From Chalara sp. BL73 (taxonomy: Eukaryota > Ascomycota > Leotiomycetes > Helotiales), in the NCBI GenBank assembly GCA_918026815.1, contig CAKJVC010000088.1, positions 62,001 through 126,000 on the forward strand: a DNA stretch of 64,000 bases. Reading direction: 5' to 3'. The notes beneath the pieces are model-generated. The model made no database searches and was not told the origin of the DNA. It was given only the letters and a program-made list of their open reading frames with translations. The translations under genes were made by a program, and so were the position numbers. Below are positions 29,963 through 42,600 of the stretch, piece by piece; the first letter of the stretch is position 1, and the number at the start of each line of letters is the position of its first letter.

Positions 29963-31800
29963 TTAGTTATTCGACTTCCCTTTCTTCCGCTTCTTCCCTT
30001 TAGGTACAAGGCCTGGTCTAACTTTGTCTATCCCAAATGAATGCTTTTGAGCAGCAGGAGCTGTCTTGTTCTTCCCGGCAGCTTTCCTGTGTTTCTCAAC
30101 TTCAGCTTCTACCAGTTCATTATCTTCCTCGATTCCTCCCCACCCCTCGCCTTCCGCAACAACTCCTGATAAAGCTTCGACCTCATCACCCACCATAGCA
30201 ATGTCTGCATGAGAATCGTTTACAGTTGAAGCGCTATCACGCACGAATCCTGCAAGAAAGAATCCCATTGTCCCATGCTCGTCCCCCTTATTAGCCCTTA
30301 TACACCCCCTAGCCAGCAGCTCATCACCTCCACAGGCCTCTTTGTCCCCACGTACGGGCCACTCCCTCATTCCTTTAATCTGCTCTTCTCTCCTAAGGAG
30401 GCGCCAACCTTGCTGCTTCGCAATTCCAGAAGCAAGAGCTTTCTTGACCACAAGCTCATTCTCTTCCGCATGAATTGAACAGGTAGAATATGTGATCTTC
30501 TTTGCGGCTGGAAACTTGAATGCATGGAGCAGCAGCTCAAGTTGAAATGTAGAAAGTGCCTCGAGTCGAGCTTTAAGCTCGTCTTCTGTGCTCATGGCTG
30601 TAACTACGCCGTCATCGTCGACCATGACATCTAGTACATCCTCATTCTCGTCTCGTTTCCGCTTTTTGTCGTCTTTCTTGACTGCATGTTTGCCTCCTTT
30701 CTTTGTGTCCTTCGAATTCGACGCACCGTTCTGCCCTAAAACAGGGAGATGTAATTCAGGCATTTCATCCCTTCCCACGATGCCACTCCCAGAACAACTC
30801 GGATCAAGTAACAGTGCCCCAACCTTGCTGAACACGGCAGAATCAGGATTAGCCCTCAAAAAGTCTTGTCCAGGATAGAGTTTCGTAAACCCGTCCGAAC
30901 CCGCAATACCAACCATTTTACACAGCGTCTCCGCCCGTCCTTTATTCTTCTCAAATGCATGGATTGTCTGGCCTGGACCACCAGATCGCAGAATAGCGGC
31001 GATATGCGTCGTCTTATTCCCTGGGGCTGAGCATGAATCTATCACATCGCCATCCTCCGTCCCCGGGTTCAGTAGAAACGCAGGGAAGCAAGATGCCTTG
31101 TCCTGGAGTATAAGCTCCCCGTTCTTATACGCCTCGCTTTTCGACAGATCTACGCTTGGTGATACAGCTATGAGATTCTCGACATGCTCGTCTACGTAAA
31201 GCACTTTCTCGCCTTTTGAACGGACGGCATTAACGTTCTTGACTTGCTTATAGCCAGCGAATGTGCTGTCAAGCTGCACTGAGAGTGTAGTCTTGAGCGT
31301 ATTGATCCGTACCCACCTGGGGTAGGGCGCCGCGGAGCCATCAGGTGCATTTTCGAGGCCGTTTTCAATATGTGCTTTCAAAGCTTCAATTGAGCCTATT
31401 TTTCGTCTGATCCTAGCTTTGGTGAACTCAGCTTGTAGTCTGTTTTTATGGCGTTCAATAGCGGCTCTCAGGCCATGAGTTGGTGGGAGCGAAATGCCGC
31501 GTTTTGCTAACAAGAGATCATGAACCAGCATAAGTGACAAGATTGGGTTCAACTAGCATATGTTGGTAATGTTCAAAATCTATGGAAAAGAATTCATACC
31601 TTCCTCTCTAACCTTAAAATGTCAGAAAATTCGACCACCTCCTTCAAAACACAACTCCATTTACTTGTCTCAATCGCCAAGGCGTAGATCTGCGAAGGCT
31701 GAGACTTCAAATCCTTCTTGCTGAAGATCCGCGATTTGAGACTGCCGCCATGTGTGTTTGGGGCAATTAGAATCTCCGCCGCTTCGTAGTAAAGTGACAT
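29963..31800 (-). CDS. rcm1: 25S rRNA (cytosine-C5) methyltransferase RCM1 (NSUN5 family)
   Basis: Nucleolar S-adenosylmethionine-dependent enzyme; the yeast protein makes a 5-methylcytosine in helix 70 of 25S rRNA. Exons 31800-31600 and 31552-29963 with a 47-nt GTATGA...CTAG intron give 596 residues. Seen: N-terminal helical region MSLYYEAAEIL, PRWVRINTLKT (RNA-binding start), the SAM motif VIDSCSAPGNKTTHIA (usually DxCAAPGxKT), LLLDPSCSGSGI, and the catalytic cysteine block ITYSTCSIHAEENE. A charged Lys-rich insert (DTKKGGKHAVKKDDKKRKRD) separates the last two blocks, and the tail KGKKRKKGKSNN looks like a nucleolar signal. The second exon begins with TTG (Leu), so translation must start in exon 1. 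Confident. Confidence 0.93.
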
Positions 31801-32280
31801 ACTGACCACACAATGGGTTATCAATGCATAATCTAAATACACGAGGTACTAGTCATTTCGTAGGATATGGAGGAGAAAAATTGCTGAGAAAGAACCGTTG
31901 AGCATGGTCAAAGAAATTCTAAGCTTGTGAGTTTTTTTCTACGGTCACATGACCATTAAAAAGCGTTTTGGAGGTGCTAGACAATGGGATAACTTTTACA
32001 GTTCTTATTTGATATAGAGAAACGTTGTGCTTAACAAATTTTTTATTTGGGTAAGTGAAGATTTGTTACTACGGCTACGTCTGGTCTTGCAACGAGCGCA
32101 AGATCCAGCAAAATCCATGAGTTCATCGTAACAGCTGGTTAGTGATACCAGGTGAAAAGCAGTACCAAGTGAAACGCCTCGAAGGTCCTCAAATTAAAAA
32201 GCAACCATTTTGAAATCAGCCAACAAACGCGCCTTCCATCCACCAACTCCACCAGCCCAAATGACTAGTATACCTCCAAC
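31801..32280. other. Intergenic region between RCM1 and pacC
   Basis: Promoter of RCM1 and 3' end of pacC. No additional gene seen. Confidence 0.45.
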
Positions 32281-34224
32281 CTAATCCTCTTGTTGACGGA
32301 GAACAGGATATAAGCTCTCGGTCTTCATCTGTGGAGATGCGCTTGAAGTGCCAGACATGGAGACATCATCATCGTCCTCGTATTGCTTACGCTCAAGGCG
32401 CTCGCTGATCAGCCTACGAAGCGCCTCAATGACGCGAATATTCTCAATCCACTGCTCTTCGGCTCGATCACGTGTCTCACGAGCAGCCTTCTCCTCACCA
32501 CTCTCAGACTGCTCACCTGGCGAGCTAACACCAGAGAGCGCAGGATCGATATTACTACTGAGCAGGGTTGTACGAGTTTCAGGGCGGGGGGTTGTCTCCT
32601 TTGACGATCGGGAGTCATCAGAATAATCCATCACGTCACTTCGAGAATTCGCAGCCCGTTGAAGCATACCTCCAGAATAACGGCGGCGAGGATCAGTATC
32701 AAAGTTGGGTCCTAGTGTAGATGCTGGTGCGGTGGTAGAGTGAGCGGAGTAGCCAACGGTGACAGCCGGCAAGCTTGGATAAGCAGCGGCAGAAGTTGAG
32801 CTGTGTCTTGATGTAGGGGACATTCCGTGAGAAGAGGCAGGAGAGTGACCCGATGTGTACGAGACAGAGCTTGAAGGTGGAGTCAATGCTGGTGTTCCAG
32901 ACGTTGCTGACTGGTTGGACTGGCTATGCATCATAGGTGCCACATGAGCAGATGAATTCAAGCTGTGGACGGTCTGAGGTGGAGAATGGCTTGAGCGGAA
33001 ACCAATGGCAGATGTTGTGTAGTGGGCACCTGGTTGTTGAACACCAGCGGCCGCAGCAGCATTAGAGCTCTCGTAAACAGTGGACTGCATTTGCTCCAAG
33101 AACTGATCAATATTCATGAGGTCGTTCTTAGTTCTCAAGTTTGGCATTGGTGGGAGAGAGTAAGTTGGTTGAGGGATTGGCCCACCACCGTGATGTCCTC
33201 CATGGTGATCAACCGCAACCATGCTAGGTCCAGCTGGGATATACTCTGCCATACCGCCGCCGTGAAGAGGAATACCTTGCAAAGCCATCAATCTTTGGCC
33301 GACTTGGTGGTAAGACGTTGGATCAATCTGACGGCGTTTGGCATCTCCAAAGAAGTCGTTCAGCGCATCATACCCACGTCGTCTAGTATCGTAGGCAGCA
33401 TTGTGTCCAACATCGCCACCATGGGAGACAGGGTAGTATACTGGAGTATATTGCTGAGGTTGTTGAGGAGCATAGTAGCCGTTGTGGCCGTTGTGTTGAA
33501 CATGAGCGTAGTGTGGAGCAGGACCGGGATGCATTTGTGGAGGATGGTCATAATAACCACCAGGACCCGGAGCTGTGATAAAGGTGTTAGCTATGTTGGT
33601 TCTTTTTCCAGAAAACAGTGTTCTGCATACCTTTGCCAGGGCCGCCTCTGTAACCGGAGTTGGGACCTCCATGTTGCTGGTCTGGGGATCGGAGGAGTAC
33701 GGAGTCATCAGCGTGTGTCTATCGAGGTATTAGCATGTCCCTGCTCGGCGATGCACTTCAGATGCGTACCTTGACGTGTTTCTTCAGATCTTGGGGACGC
33801 TTGAAAGCCTTGCCGCAGAAGTCACATTTGTGAGGCTTGAGAGGGACGTGAACACGAATGTGCGACGTGATATGATCGCGCTTCACGGTGGTTGTTCTGC
33901 ATTGATTCCATTGGCAGGTGAGATTAAGGTTGTTGGTACTCTTGCGACCGACATGCTTCTCGCAAATGTGTTCCTACTTAGCGTAAGCTCGTGGTTTATT
34001 AGCTCGATTATTTGTGTTCATATACTTACAAATAACTGCTCTGCTGACGTGCATCGTTCACTGCACTTGTCCCACTGACAGGAAAGATTGTCATCAGCGG
34101 CAGGAGCTGGGCGAGGAGCTTCAGCGACAGCTGGAGGAGCGACAGGCTGCTGCTCAGGCTGCTGAGGTGCTTGCTGCTGCTGTTGCTGAGGCGGTTGGGT
34201 CTGATTTTGCTGTTGTTCAGACAT
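32281..34224 (-). CDS. pacC: pH-response zinc-finger transcription factor PacC
   Basis: PacC is processed at alkaline pH by the Pal pathway; the short form activates alkaline-expressed genes by binding GCCARG. Exons 34224-34030, 33973-33770, 33718-33631 and 33572-32281 give 592 residues. Seen: a Gln-rich N-terminus, three C2H2 fingers (first SCQWDKCSE with Cys49/Cys54; second TCQWNQCRT with Cys85/Cys90, His103, His107; third [17 protein letters not shown] with Cys115/Cys118, His131, His135), a Gly/Pro/His-rich linker, the conserved block [19 protein letters not shown], an NLS-like DPRRRYSGG, and a Ser/Thr-rich C-terminus typical of the processing-regulated part. All splice phases close. Ten GCCAAG sites lie upstream (next entry), suggesting strong autoregulation. 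Confidence 0.95.
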
Positions 34225-34760
34225 CTTCTTTTGGTTTGAGCTTGGCTCGAATTTTTCTTGGCAAAGCCGAGAATGAAAGTTCTTGGCGACACAAATATCA
34301 GTGTTTATTGTGTCTCTGGATGCGCGAATAAGGGCGGTTTTATACTTCGATGATGAAGAGAAATGAGATGATCAAAAACTCGATAAACAGCTTGTGGGAA
34401 AAAGTGAAGATCGAAGGGGCAAGCGCGTGAGTGGGAATCCTCGGATCTTTGTAAGGAAGGCACAGCGGAAATCTTGGCCACGAGTCGTGCCAAGGATTTT
34501 TAGCTTCATAGTCCATAAATTTGCTAGTACCAATTAGGCCTGCTGCTCCACTTTTAATCCCCAAAGCTGATAAAGCCACTTCTATGCCCCAGCCCCCTCC
34601 ATCTTGATCAATCAACATCCCGTCATTCAGGTCGGTGTTTATTAATGTCTGTCAAATTTTACAACATTTGAAAGCGCCCAGTCTCAGCCAAGGCTTGGCT
34701 TTTCTCTTGGCCTCAATCTTGGACTATAGCGGCTTTAATCTTGGCCTATAGCGGCCAAGA
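34225..34760 (-). promoter_or_regulatory. pacC promoter with ten PacC-type GCCAAG sites
   Basis: GCCAAG, or its complement CTTGGC, occurs at 34241, 34257, 34282, 34473, 34489, 34687, 34694, 34706, 34740 and 34754 (start positions). This matches the PacC consensus GCCARG. By chance about 0.25 sites would be expected on both strands. Two sub-clusters (34241-34287 and 34687-34759) are close together; the second includes an imperfect direct repeat around CTATAGCGGC. More sites follow at 35211, 35220, 35301 and 35871. Confidence 0.75.
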
Positions 34761-37108
34761 AGAGCGGGCGAGGGGCTGAGGTTGATGAAATGATACGGCA
34801 TTTTGCATACCTTGGGGCGCACATCCGTGAGCGAGTTGCTTTCCTGCTAGTAACCTTCGGTTATGTGTCCTCCGTACGAAGTAAGTAAATTTACCGTCGT
34901 ACTGCGAGATATGTCTAATTTGTGGCCAGGATTGCACGGTGCGAGTTCTCAATGCAGAGTGTTGTGTTCCCCCCTCATCTTCTATTTCATCGCAAAGCTG
35001 TCTGGACCCTAGCTCATCAGCGAGGAACGAGCAGACTTGCTGTGCTTCCAGCACAGGCCTCGAAGACTAAGAATACGCGACCGTGTACTCGCATCTTTCT
35101 TACAGGAATGGACTCCACGTTACTTTGCGCCAGTCTGTTATCTTGAATCCCACACAATCCTCGTTTCACCACCGCATGTCCTTAAACCTGATGGCGATAG
35201 TTGCCCAGTCCTTGGCTGACTTGGCTCAACTTGCTCCGCCACCAAGAGTTTCCTCCATCTTTTTGCCGTCGGAATCGTACTCCTCCCTAGGTCCGTACTT
35301 CTTGGCCATTGGCATTTGGTCATCCTACCTCCTTTGTCGCCAGCCGTGACGTCTTGCCCTGCTACACAGCCAACGCCTTATCCTCATTACACAAGGCTCT
35401 CTAAGTAAGAAATAGGAGGCCGATATTAAGACAAATTACCAACAATTAATGTATCGCGATTGATACGTGGACGTTAAACATCTTTAAATAAAGCAAGACG
35501 TCAATTTATTTGTGCAAAGTCTTGGTAGTTGTCTCGCAATTAATAAAACATTGGCGAGCATACAGTACAATAAAGTGAAAAAGGAATAACTGTCAAAAAT
35601 CGGCCGTTTATTGTAAACGATAAATGGATATTAAACATTTTTAATTAAACGTTAAGTCAATTAGGTCGTAGAAAAGGTAAGTCTATGTAATTGTTTCACA
35701 ATTAATTTAACATTAACAGATCTGCAATAAAGTGAAAGCAACAACCGTGTTGACCTTAATTCTCAGCCATAGAAGCCAGGAGACAAGCGATTGCCTTCTT
35801 GTAGTAGTCACTCGCATGTCCGTCATCCGCGATCAGCCTGTGTAAAAGCCTCGAGGCTAGAAGTGGTTAGGCCAAGACATCCTTTGTCTTTGAGTATCTA
35901 CTTTCCCATCATAGCTCTTATGTGCGCATTTCTCACATATTGAGAAGCAGATCAGCAGACGACTTGGCAATTGCCACAGCTGCAAGAATACATCTTGTTA
36001 AGCGGTTGGAGAGCCCGAGTATCAAGACCGGCATATGAATACATTTTTTCCCCCACTGGACAGCAAAAATAAGTTTATTGAGAAGTTAATGCTAGCTTAG
36101 AAACTAGTTAATCAGGCAATTAGATCTAGGAGTAACAGTTTGATAACTCTCAGTGATAATTTGAAAAAAGCCGGAACTCTTGCAAATCCATAAAATTACA
36201 ACTTGAAAGATGGTTACAACATGCAATCTTCAAATATTACGCTCTGGTGTCGCAACAACCCTCAATCAGATAGATTGCTAGATGGTGGAGCAACCGCTTC
36301 CTCCTAACTCGTTACATGAGAAGCGTTTTGTCGTTGCTTAGAGCCCGAATCCTACCGGTTCTTACTTCTAATTAGCTGTGCTTCTTTTGATTTTAGCTTC
36401 ACGGCCTTCCTTATCAATCAAATTAGGCACAGATTCTCAAAATATAACTTTGCTGGACTTGAGATTGTGAGGACCGATGACTGATTGGACTAAGTAGCTA
36501 CCCTGTACTCTCTAAAATCATGATTCAAAGTGGTGAATGCTGTCATTTATTAGCTACTTGTGGCCTGAGCAGTGTTGCTATATCATGCGGACGACTAACA
36601 AGTATCTGCAAATTTTGTCTATCCATGAATACAGAGCCATGAAGTTTCTCAAACACACGAGATCCATTTCTCAGGCGTACATGCCTTGACACTCTTGGAA
36701 TGAAAATGCTATCGCCTTACCTAACAGCAAACTCTTTTAAGAACTTTGTTATATTGCTCAAATAGTTTACGAACGATATTGTCATCTCATTTTCTGCTCT
36801 ATCAGAACGCTTGCTTTGGAGAATAGCAAAAGCCCCAACACTAGCCTCGAAGCAATAGCACGCAGTAACATGCCCAAAGCGAAAAAAGAATAAAAGCATA
36901 CATGAAACTGATATCCTGAACAAAATGATACGTCATCGTAAGAAAAGACGATTTGGATAGAAATAGCACTGCAAACGTCATTAACATTATTTCGCCGATT
37001 CCAGACTCCAACCCGACCAATTTTCAATGGCTCAACCCATGACCAAACTCCAAAATCACTTTCCCGATCACCGCCCTGCGCTCTTAATCCCGTTTCCCTC
37101 CTTCGTCC
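34761..37108. other. Gene-poor AT-rich region
   Basis: About 2.3 kb without a supported gene. It holds a few more GCCAAG sites, a tandem duplication (35444-35757) and AT-rich DNA. Short open frames show no family features. Confidence 0.5.
35444..35757. repeat. Degenerate tandem duplication, period 157 bp
   Basis: Two units are offset by exactly 157 bases: GGACGTTAAACATC at 35469 corresponds to GGATATTAAACATT at 35626, and AATAAAGTGAAA near 35569 matches AATAAAGTGAAA near 35726. Several differences are C/T or G/A. This suggests an old tandem duplication later mutated, possibly by RIP. Confidence 0.65.
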
Positions 37109-37675
37109 CTACCTATCCTTCAACTCCCAGCTCCCACCGGCACCATTATACGTCCTCTCGGGCCTCGCTAATCCAGCCTCGACGTCCTTAGCAACCCTCT
37201 CCTCATTCTCCCTTCGTCTTTTCTCCTCCTCCTCCTTTCTCACCCTCTCCTCCTCGACCGGGTCAACATAGTTCCCTGCTCCTCCTCTCCCACCCCGATA
37301 TCCTTTATCCTTGGCCGGTATATCCTTACCTGGCACCTGCGCCAACCCTTTCGATGCAAGGTCCGAGGGTGCGACCCAGTTGCCCGCGCCGCCGCGGCCT
37401 GTGTGGACGTACTCAGGGAGAGGGGACTTGGTCTTGGTAAGGGGCGCGGTTGTGTCGTCGTCTTTGGAGATGGAGGTTGAGGAGGGGAGGGGCTGGGATT
37501 CAAGATCCGACTATCATAACATTACTTTTTAGTCCTCTTCATGTACCATTGCACATTGGACTAAGAGGGGATAACATACGGGTGAGGGTGCTTTGTTGGC
37601 CTGTTCGATATCTTTCTTGCTATAAAAGTTGCCTGCGCCGCCGCGGCCAACCTTTCTGTAGACTTCGTCTCCCAT
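37109..37675 (-). CDS. PAR32-like (DUF3602) GRGGAGN-repeat protein
   Basis: Small disordered protein of the DUF3602/Par32 family; in budding yeast Par32 is a phosphorylated regulator of ammonium transport under TORC1. Exons 37675-37580 and 37510-37109 give 165 residues. Seen: three GRGGAGN repeats (VGRGGAGNFYSKKD, HTGRGGAGNWVAP, GRGGAGNYVDP), each followed by a hydrophobic or aromatic residue, and a charged Glu/Arg-rich segment VRKEEEEKRRRENEERVAKD, ending YNGAGGSWELKDR, which is a fourth degenerate repeat. The donor is GTATGT, the acceptor ATAG. The family match rests on the repeat; a nutrient-signalling role is inference from yeast. Confidence 0.85.
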
Positions 37676-38797
37676 TGTTCAACTTTGCTATAAACTACGA
37701 AACTAGATTGTGATTGGATATCTTCTGAAGCAAATGCAAAAGAGCAAGGATTTTAAATGGTACTGTATGAGTGGAGGAAAGAGGAAGAGGGCGAGGGGTG
37801 AGATCGAGGGGGGGACTTTTGCTTTTTATGGCGAGCTTTGCGATGTGGGGTTGTGTAGCCTTTTCATGTCACCTTGCTTCCTCAATTTTTTCTGTGGCTT
37901 GTAAAACTTGAGTTGATTCTCTAGTAGCCCTGGTGTCGTTATATCTTCTAGCTTACTTGGCCCTCTGATTTTCCGGTACCAACCTTAGAATATTTACTTT
38001 CTTGCATCGAGGGACTGAGGGGTAAAGGTTCTTGGCCCGCTCTTGTGTCATTTCCCCGGCTGAACGCAATGCTTGGCTTCTTCTCAAAGTCTTGGAAGGT
38101 CCACGAGTTAATCGTGGAGAAGATGCTTGTGTCATTCCGTATGGATGCGTGAATGCGTGGTAATTCTAGTTTGAAGACTAGCGCTCAGGTAGTTCCTGTT
38201 TGCAGAATTCGATACTGTGTTTCTTCTTCGACTAAGTCTGGTTTATAAGATTGTGATAGTGAGCTTGTGTAGTATAACGTGTAGTTTTTGTGTAGTGCGT
38301 ACTCGATTGTAATGTTTGCTCTGTGGACCTGGTCAGAGACTCGTGTTGGAGATGTTTGTTCCTACTTAGCTGTTGATTTCATGGAAGACTTGAAAATGTT
38401 GGAAAGATTTCATGATACAGATGCAGGTTGCTGCTTCTACTTGGTTTTGCATCTTGTGAAGCCTGGAATGTAAAACCATTGTGCCATTGTATCATTAAGG
38501 CTTATTACATTAAGGAGAGCGGCTTGGAATTTATAATAGACTTAATCGTTTGCACAAAGTCACACCTTTAAAAAGTACACTCTACTAAAAAGGAAAATTT
38601 GAACTGTAAGTTTTAACTCGTTAGGTATGTTGGCTATTAATACCAATCAGTTGTCAAAGACAAACTTAACAAACTACCCTTGGTCGTTGCTGTATAATTC
38701 ACCTTTCACGTGGTATTCATTTCGGGACTAGAATTGCTCATGCGGTACTTGAAGGGCCGTCGCATATGATCCAGGACTTAAGATCTGAGCATAAGTA
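37676..38797. other. Intergenic region
   Basis: Promoter of the PAR32-like gene and about 1 kb of DNA without a supported gene. Confidence 0.4.
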
Positions 38798-39670
38798 ATG
38801 TTGAATTCAGGTCCATACCAAAAAGCACAAGTGGAAATGTTCGAGTTTAAATGGAACAATGGGCACCATCACTCTGAAGGATTCCTGTACAAGGTCTATC
38901 AGTTTAACGGCCCGCCTACACCGGATGACAAGGTTATGATCCTAAAGATGACCTACATGAAAAATAACAGCAGCGTTGGCACGACCTTTTTCGCCAACCT
39001 AATCAAGGCTAGGTGCGGCTTCCTCAATTAACGAGAATTCGAGAACGGTCAGTCTAAACAACTCGTCTTGCTCATTGTAAGTACTTCGGCACTGAAGACT
39101 TTTTCCCCTTGACCCACTAGCGACTCTTCGACTCTAGCATGGGAGTTCGAGAAAAATGTACTACCCGCCAATACGCAGTTATGACAGGTTAATGCTTCTA
39201 CCAAGCAGGGACAACCCAGAGGCTTTGTCACACGGCAAAACGACGACAAGCAGTCAACTCGTTTGTCTCCTAAAGGTTTTGTTAAGTACGCAGAGCTGAC
39301 AGAAATCGAAGAGAAGATCGAAACTGTGCAGGAGGATATCGAAGACATGGACCACAACGCGTACTTAGCTTTAATATGGGCCTTCTAAGAAGAGCCCTCA
39401 AACCAGAAGGCAGACATCGATTATATGGGCCAAATCACACAGACCTCCCACTCCATGCTTATTAGAGCAGAGCAAGAGATAGACGGGTTACTTGCCTAGT
39501 CTAGTGATAGAGTCAAAGCTATCGCTTTGCTCTTAACCAGCGTGGTCGCAATGTCCAGCACAGTGCCCCAAATCGCAGAATCTACTATGTTCAAGCAATT
39601 AATTGTCAATTCGTCAGCCTTGCTGACTCTTTATCGTTGGGGCCAGCCAACTCAACAAGCTCCTTGTAAA
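38798..39670 (+). pseudogene. Decayed protein-coding gene with in-frame stops
   Basis: A single reading frame runs from the ATG at 38798 to about 39670. It carries at least five in-frame stops: TAA near 39029, TGA near 39110, TGA near 39182, TAA near 39386 and TAG near 39497. Each is one C-to-T change from a sense codon (CAA, CGA, CGA, CAA, CAG). Between the stops the text looks coding, for example NNGHHHSEGFLYKVYQFNGP, then ELTEIEEKIETVQEDIEDMD (a coiled-coil-like heptad), and QIAESTMFKQLIVNSSALLT. I do not recognise the family. C-to-T decay is typical of RIP, which acts on duplicated sequence, so a second copy may exist elsewhere. Confidence 0.6.
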
Positions 39671-42600
39671 CGCCGTACCTGTCTGGGCTGAGAAGCTCTT
39701 CCAAATTCTGGTTATTTTCTGGCTATTTGGTGTTGGAAGAAGTCTTGTTTCGTAGACGTGGTCGCCTTGTGCACTGACACAACTAAGAACAAGTAGGCAG
39801 GAGGGAAGATACCTATTATATCTTAGTACGAGATAGAAGGAGAGCAAACCCCCACCAAGCACTCCGATACCGATGTGTCCCGTTCACAAGTCAAGCAGAC
39901 AGAGCATGCGAAGTTAGAATGGATGGCTCGTCCCATAGGCTTGTCGGTGTGGAGAGAGCAGTGCAAGAAGGCGAATGAGGAGATGGTGAGGAACAGCGAA
40001 GCATGGATAGTATGATCAAGGACGGCAGGCATGTGTACACTCGTATATTTTCACGTGTGTTGTGCATGCTTACCTTGAGGGAAGGAGCTGTAAGGGCCTA
40101 CCCAAATTGAACGCCGCTTACAATTAGTCAGCAAGCTTGACACCTGCCTCATGAAGGGCGAGATTCCTAATTCATGCTTTACTTGGACTTTTGTGCTGAC
40201 ATCCTAGTTCCCTTACAAGAAGTAATTCGAATAAATTTATAGGAATCTTAAACGAATTTCTAAATTTTATATAATCTGTCAGGAGCCTGCTAAAGGCGGT
40301 CTCGATACAGAGGCAATAGGGATATGATTCAGTAGATTGGCTCCATAAGATGGGGAAAAGAAGGAAGTAAAGAAAGGAAAGAGCGACCATCTACAAGACT
40401 CGGTGCCTGAGGCATTGAACCATCAGATAGCGCCACACCACCAGCCACACACAGCTACATACACATGACTTACCACGCGTGATCCACAAGTGTAGTGTCT
40501 TTCAGGCTTTGGACTCGTGTCTCGTTCAAGTTCCTATGTTGCAGGAATTTATACGGCACTGTACTGGATCAATCAACCTATACCGCATGTTATCTATACG
40601 GGTTAGGCTGCGGCGGGTTGTCGCGCTAGAGAGCGGCAATCTAGTCAGTCCATAGCCATGTGTGCTAATGCTGCTACGAAAAGATCTAGAAGGGTAACTA
40701 GAATATATGAAATCAGTACAAACATTAAGCATAGCGTTGACTGGTCATGGTTACCAAATCCAAGGAATTCAGGCTGTCTTTAAATCTCTTCCCCTGAGTT
40801 ATATACAAGTTCTCCAAAAAAATAAATAAATAAATTCACTGGATTTACTTGCGTATCGAACATTAATCACATGCGTGTAGCAACTTGGCCTTCATGCTTA
40901 GGCCGTACCTACTTATTTGACATATCGCACGCTCGGGTCTTCAGAAGGCAAGGTTGAATGTTTGATACAGGAAGAATGGATCGCTCAAGCGTTGTTGAGT
41001 CCTTAATTATCAAATTTGTACTCACCACACGTGAAACGATGAGTTGTACTATTGGACCCCGACTTCGGATCACTTCAATGGTTTTGCTCCACGAACCTGC
41101 AAGTTTCAGCCAGTTTTCCACAAATTTGTTGTTCAAATGATGTCATTTTATGGATTTCTGTTTGACTGGGAACGATCTAGGGGAGAAGACCCAGACCCCG
41201 AGTTACCCGACTGCATTAGGTGGCTTGATGGTGGTGAGACACGTCACGACGAAGAACCGTAATGTTGAAGAAACCCGAGCCCAGTCATTTGGTTCATGGC
41301 ACCTTTCGCTCTCTATGCCGTGTTTGCTTTTGTTTCATTCATCTGAGCATGAAATATCCTTCGTGTACCATGAAATTTAAAGTCACATGCATCGTGGCTA
41401 CAACTCAACATGGAGATTTCCCTAGGAGCTTCCTCCGCACAGGAATTCCCACCGATAAATTAATAAGTTTTCGAAATTTGATTCTACGTGATTCTAGCTT
41501 CCTGGCGATGGCTCTAAGGCTGCTTGTTCCTGAGGTTCTTCAGATCTTGAAGCGGGAGCTGCCCGCGGCACAAGGGATGTTTCTGGCATGGCTTGCATAA
41601 TGCTTCTAGGTTCGAGCTTATTGTGCAACATGGCCACAAAATCTAGCAGGTGCAATCACTCATCACTATAGATAGCTCTCTTCTTACTTTGTTGGCGGGA
41701 TGCGGAAGATTCTTAAAAAACTCGTCTAAAAAACTTAAAAAAAATAAAATAAATTATAAGGAAGACACTCATAAATATTTGTTTTCATAAAGCAGCGGCT
41801 GGGCGTTTGCAATTTATGTCTCACGTCAACTGGCCCTGGTCGTGATATGTGACCTGCATTAGCGATCATCTTGCGCTGCAACACAACAGGGGGCGCCGCC
41901 AGGAAGCCCAGCCTGAAAGAGTGAAGATGTTCCATGAAAACCATACCATCACGTTGGTGATTAAGCTTCTTTTTCCTCATGGCTGCTCTGACGGTAATAT
42001 ATATTTGCATACTTCAATAAGCTACCCATGCAAAATATCATCCCATCCCATTTCATTCCATTCCATTCCCAAGGAAGTCGATATCCACACACCAAAATAG
42101 CGCACTGTCACGGCGTTCTCGGGGCTTCCCCTCTTCTTCTTCTTCGCACGGGCTACCCGCTTGTTGACGTCCCAGATTGGGGCGGGGTTGGCATAAACCT
42201 CAAGATTGTCAAACATGGCAGCTCTAAGTCAACCTTCTCTAACAACGGCTAAATTGTCAGCAGGAGTTCATCTCGAACTGCCTTTTTGTTAATGTATTAT
42301 CAGGAAGGGAACAATTAAACGCTGGTCCGCTTGAATGGAATTTGACATTCCCAAATAAATAAACAAAAAGCAAAGACGCTCAATACCCCACCACCAGAAG
42401 CGCTGAGGGAGGGGGAACTGATCGACATTGGTGTATCCGCGATGAGTTCTTCCCCAAGTGGAGCTCCAGCACTGAAATGGGCCTTGGTCCAGATCCTCTG
42501 GCGTCTGCTGAAATATCCGAATCCGCATCCTACACTCCTGGCCAGCACGTTCTTATTTTTAAAAGACTGCGCCGATCGCGTTGATCGTTTTCGGGAGAAC

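Noticed and set aside
33022..33774. 250-codon plus-strand open frame over pacC
   Set aside because: Shadow of the pacC coding strand and of its His/Gly-rich repeats.
41262..41600. 112-codon plus-strand open frame in the gene-poor region
   Set aside because: No recognisable motif, no splice partners, and surrounding DNA looks non-coding.
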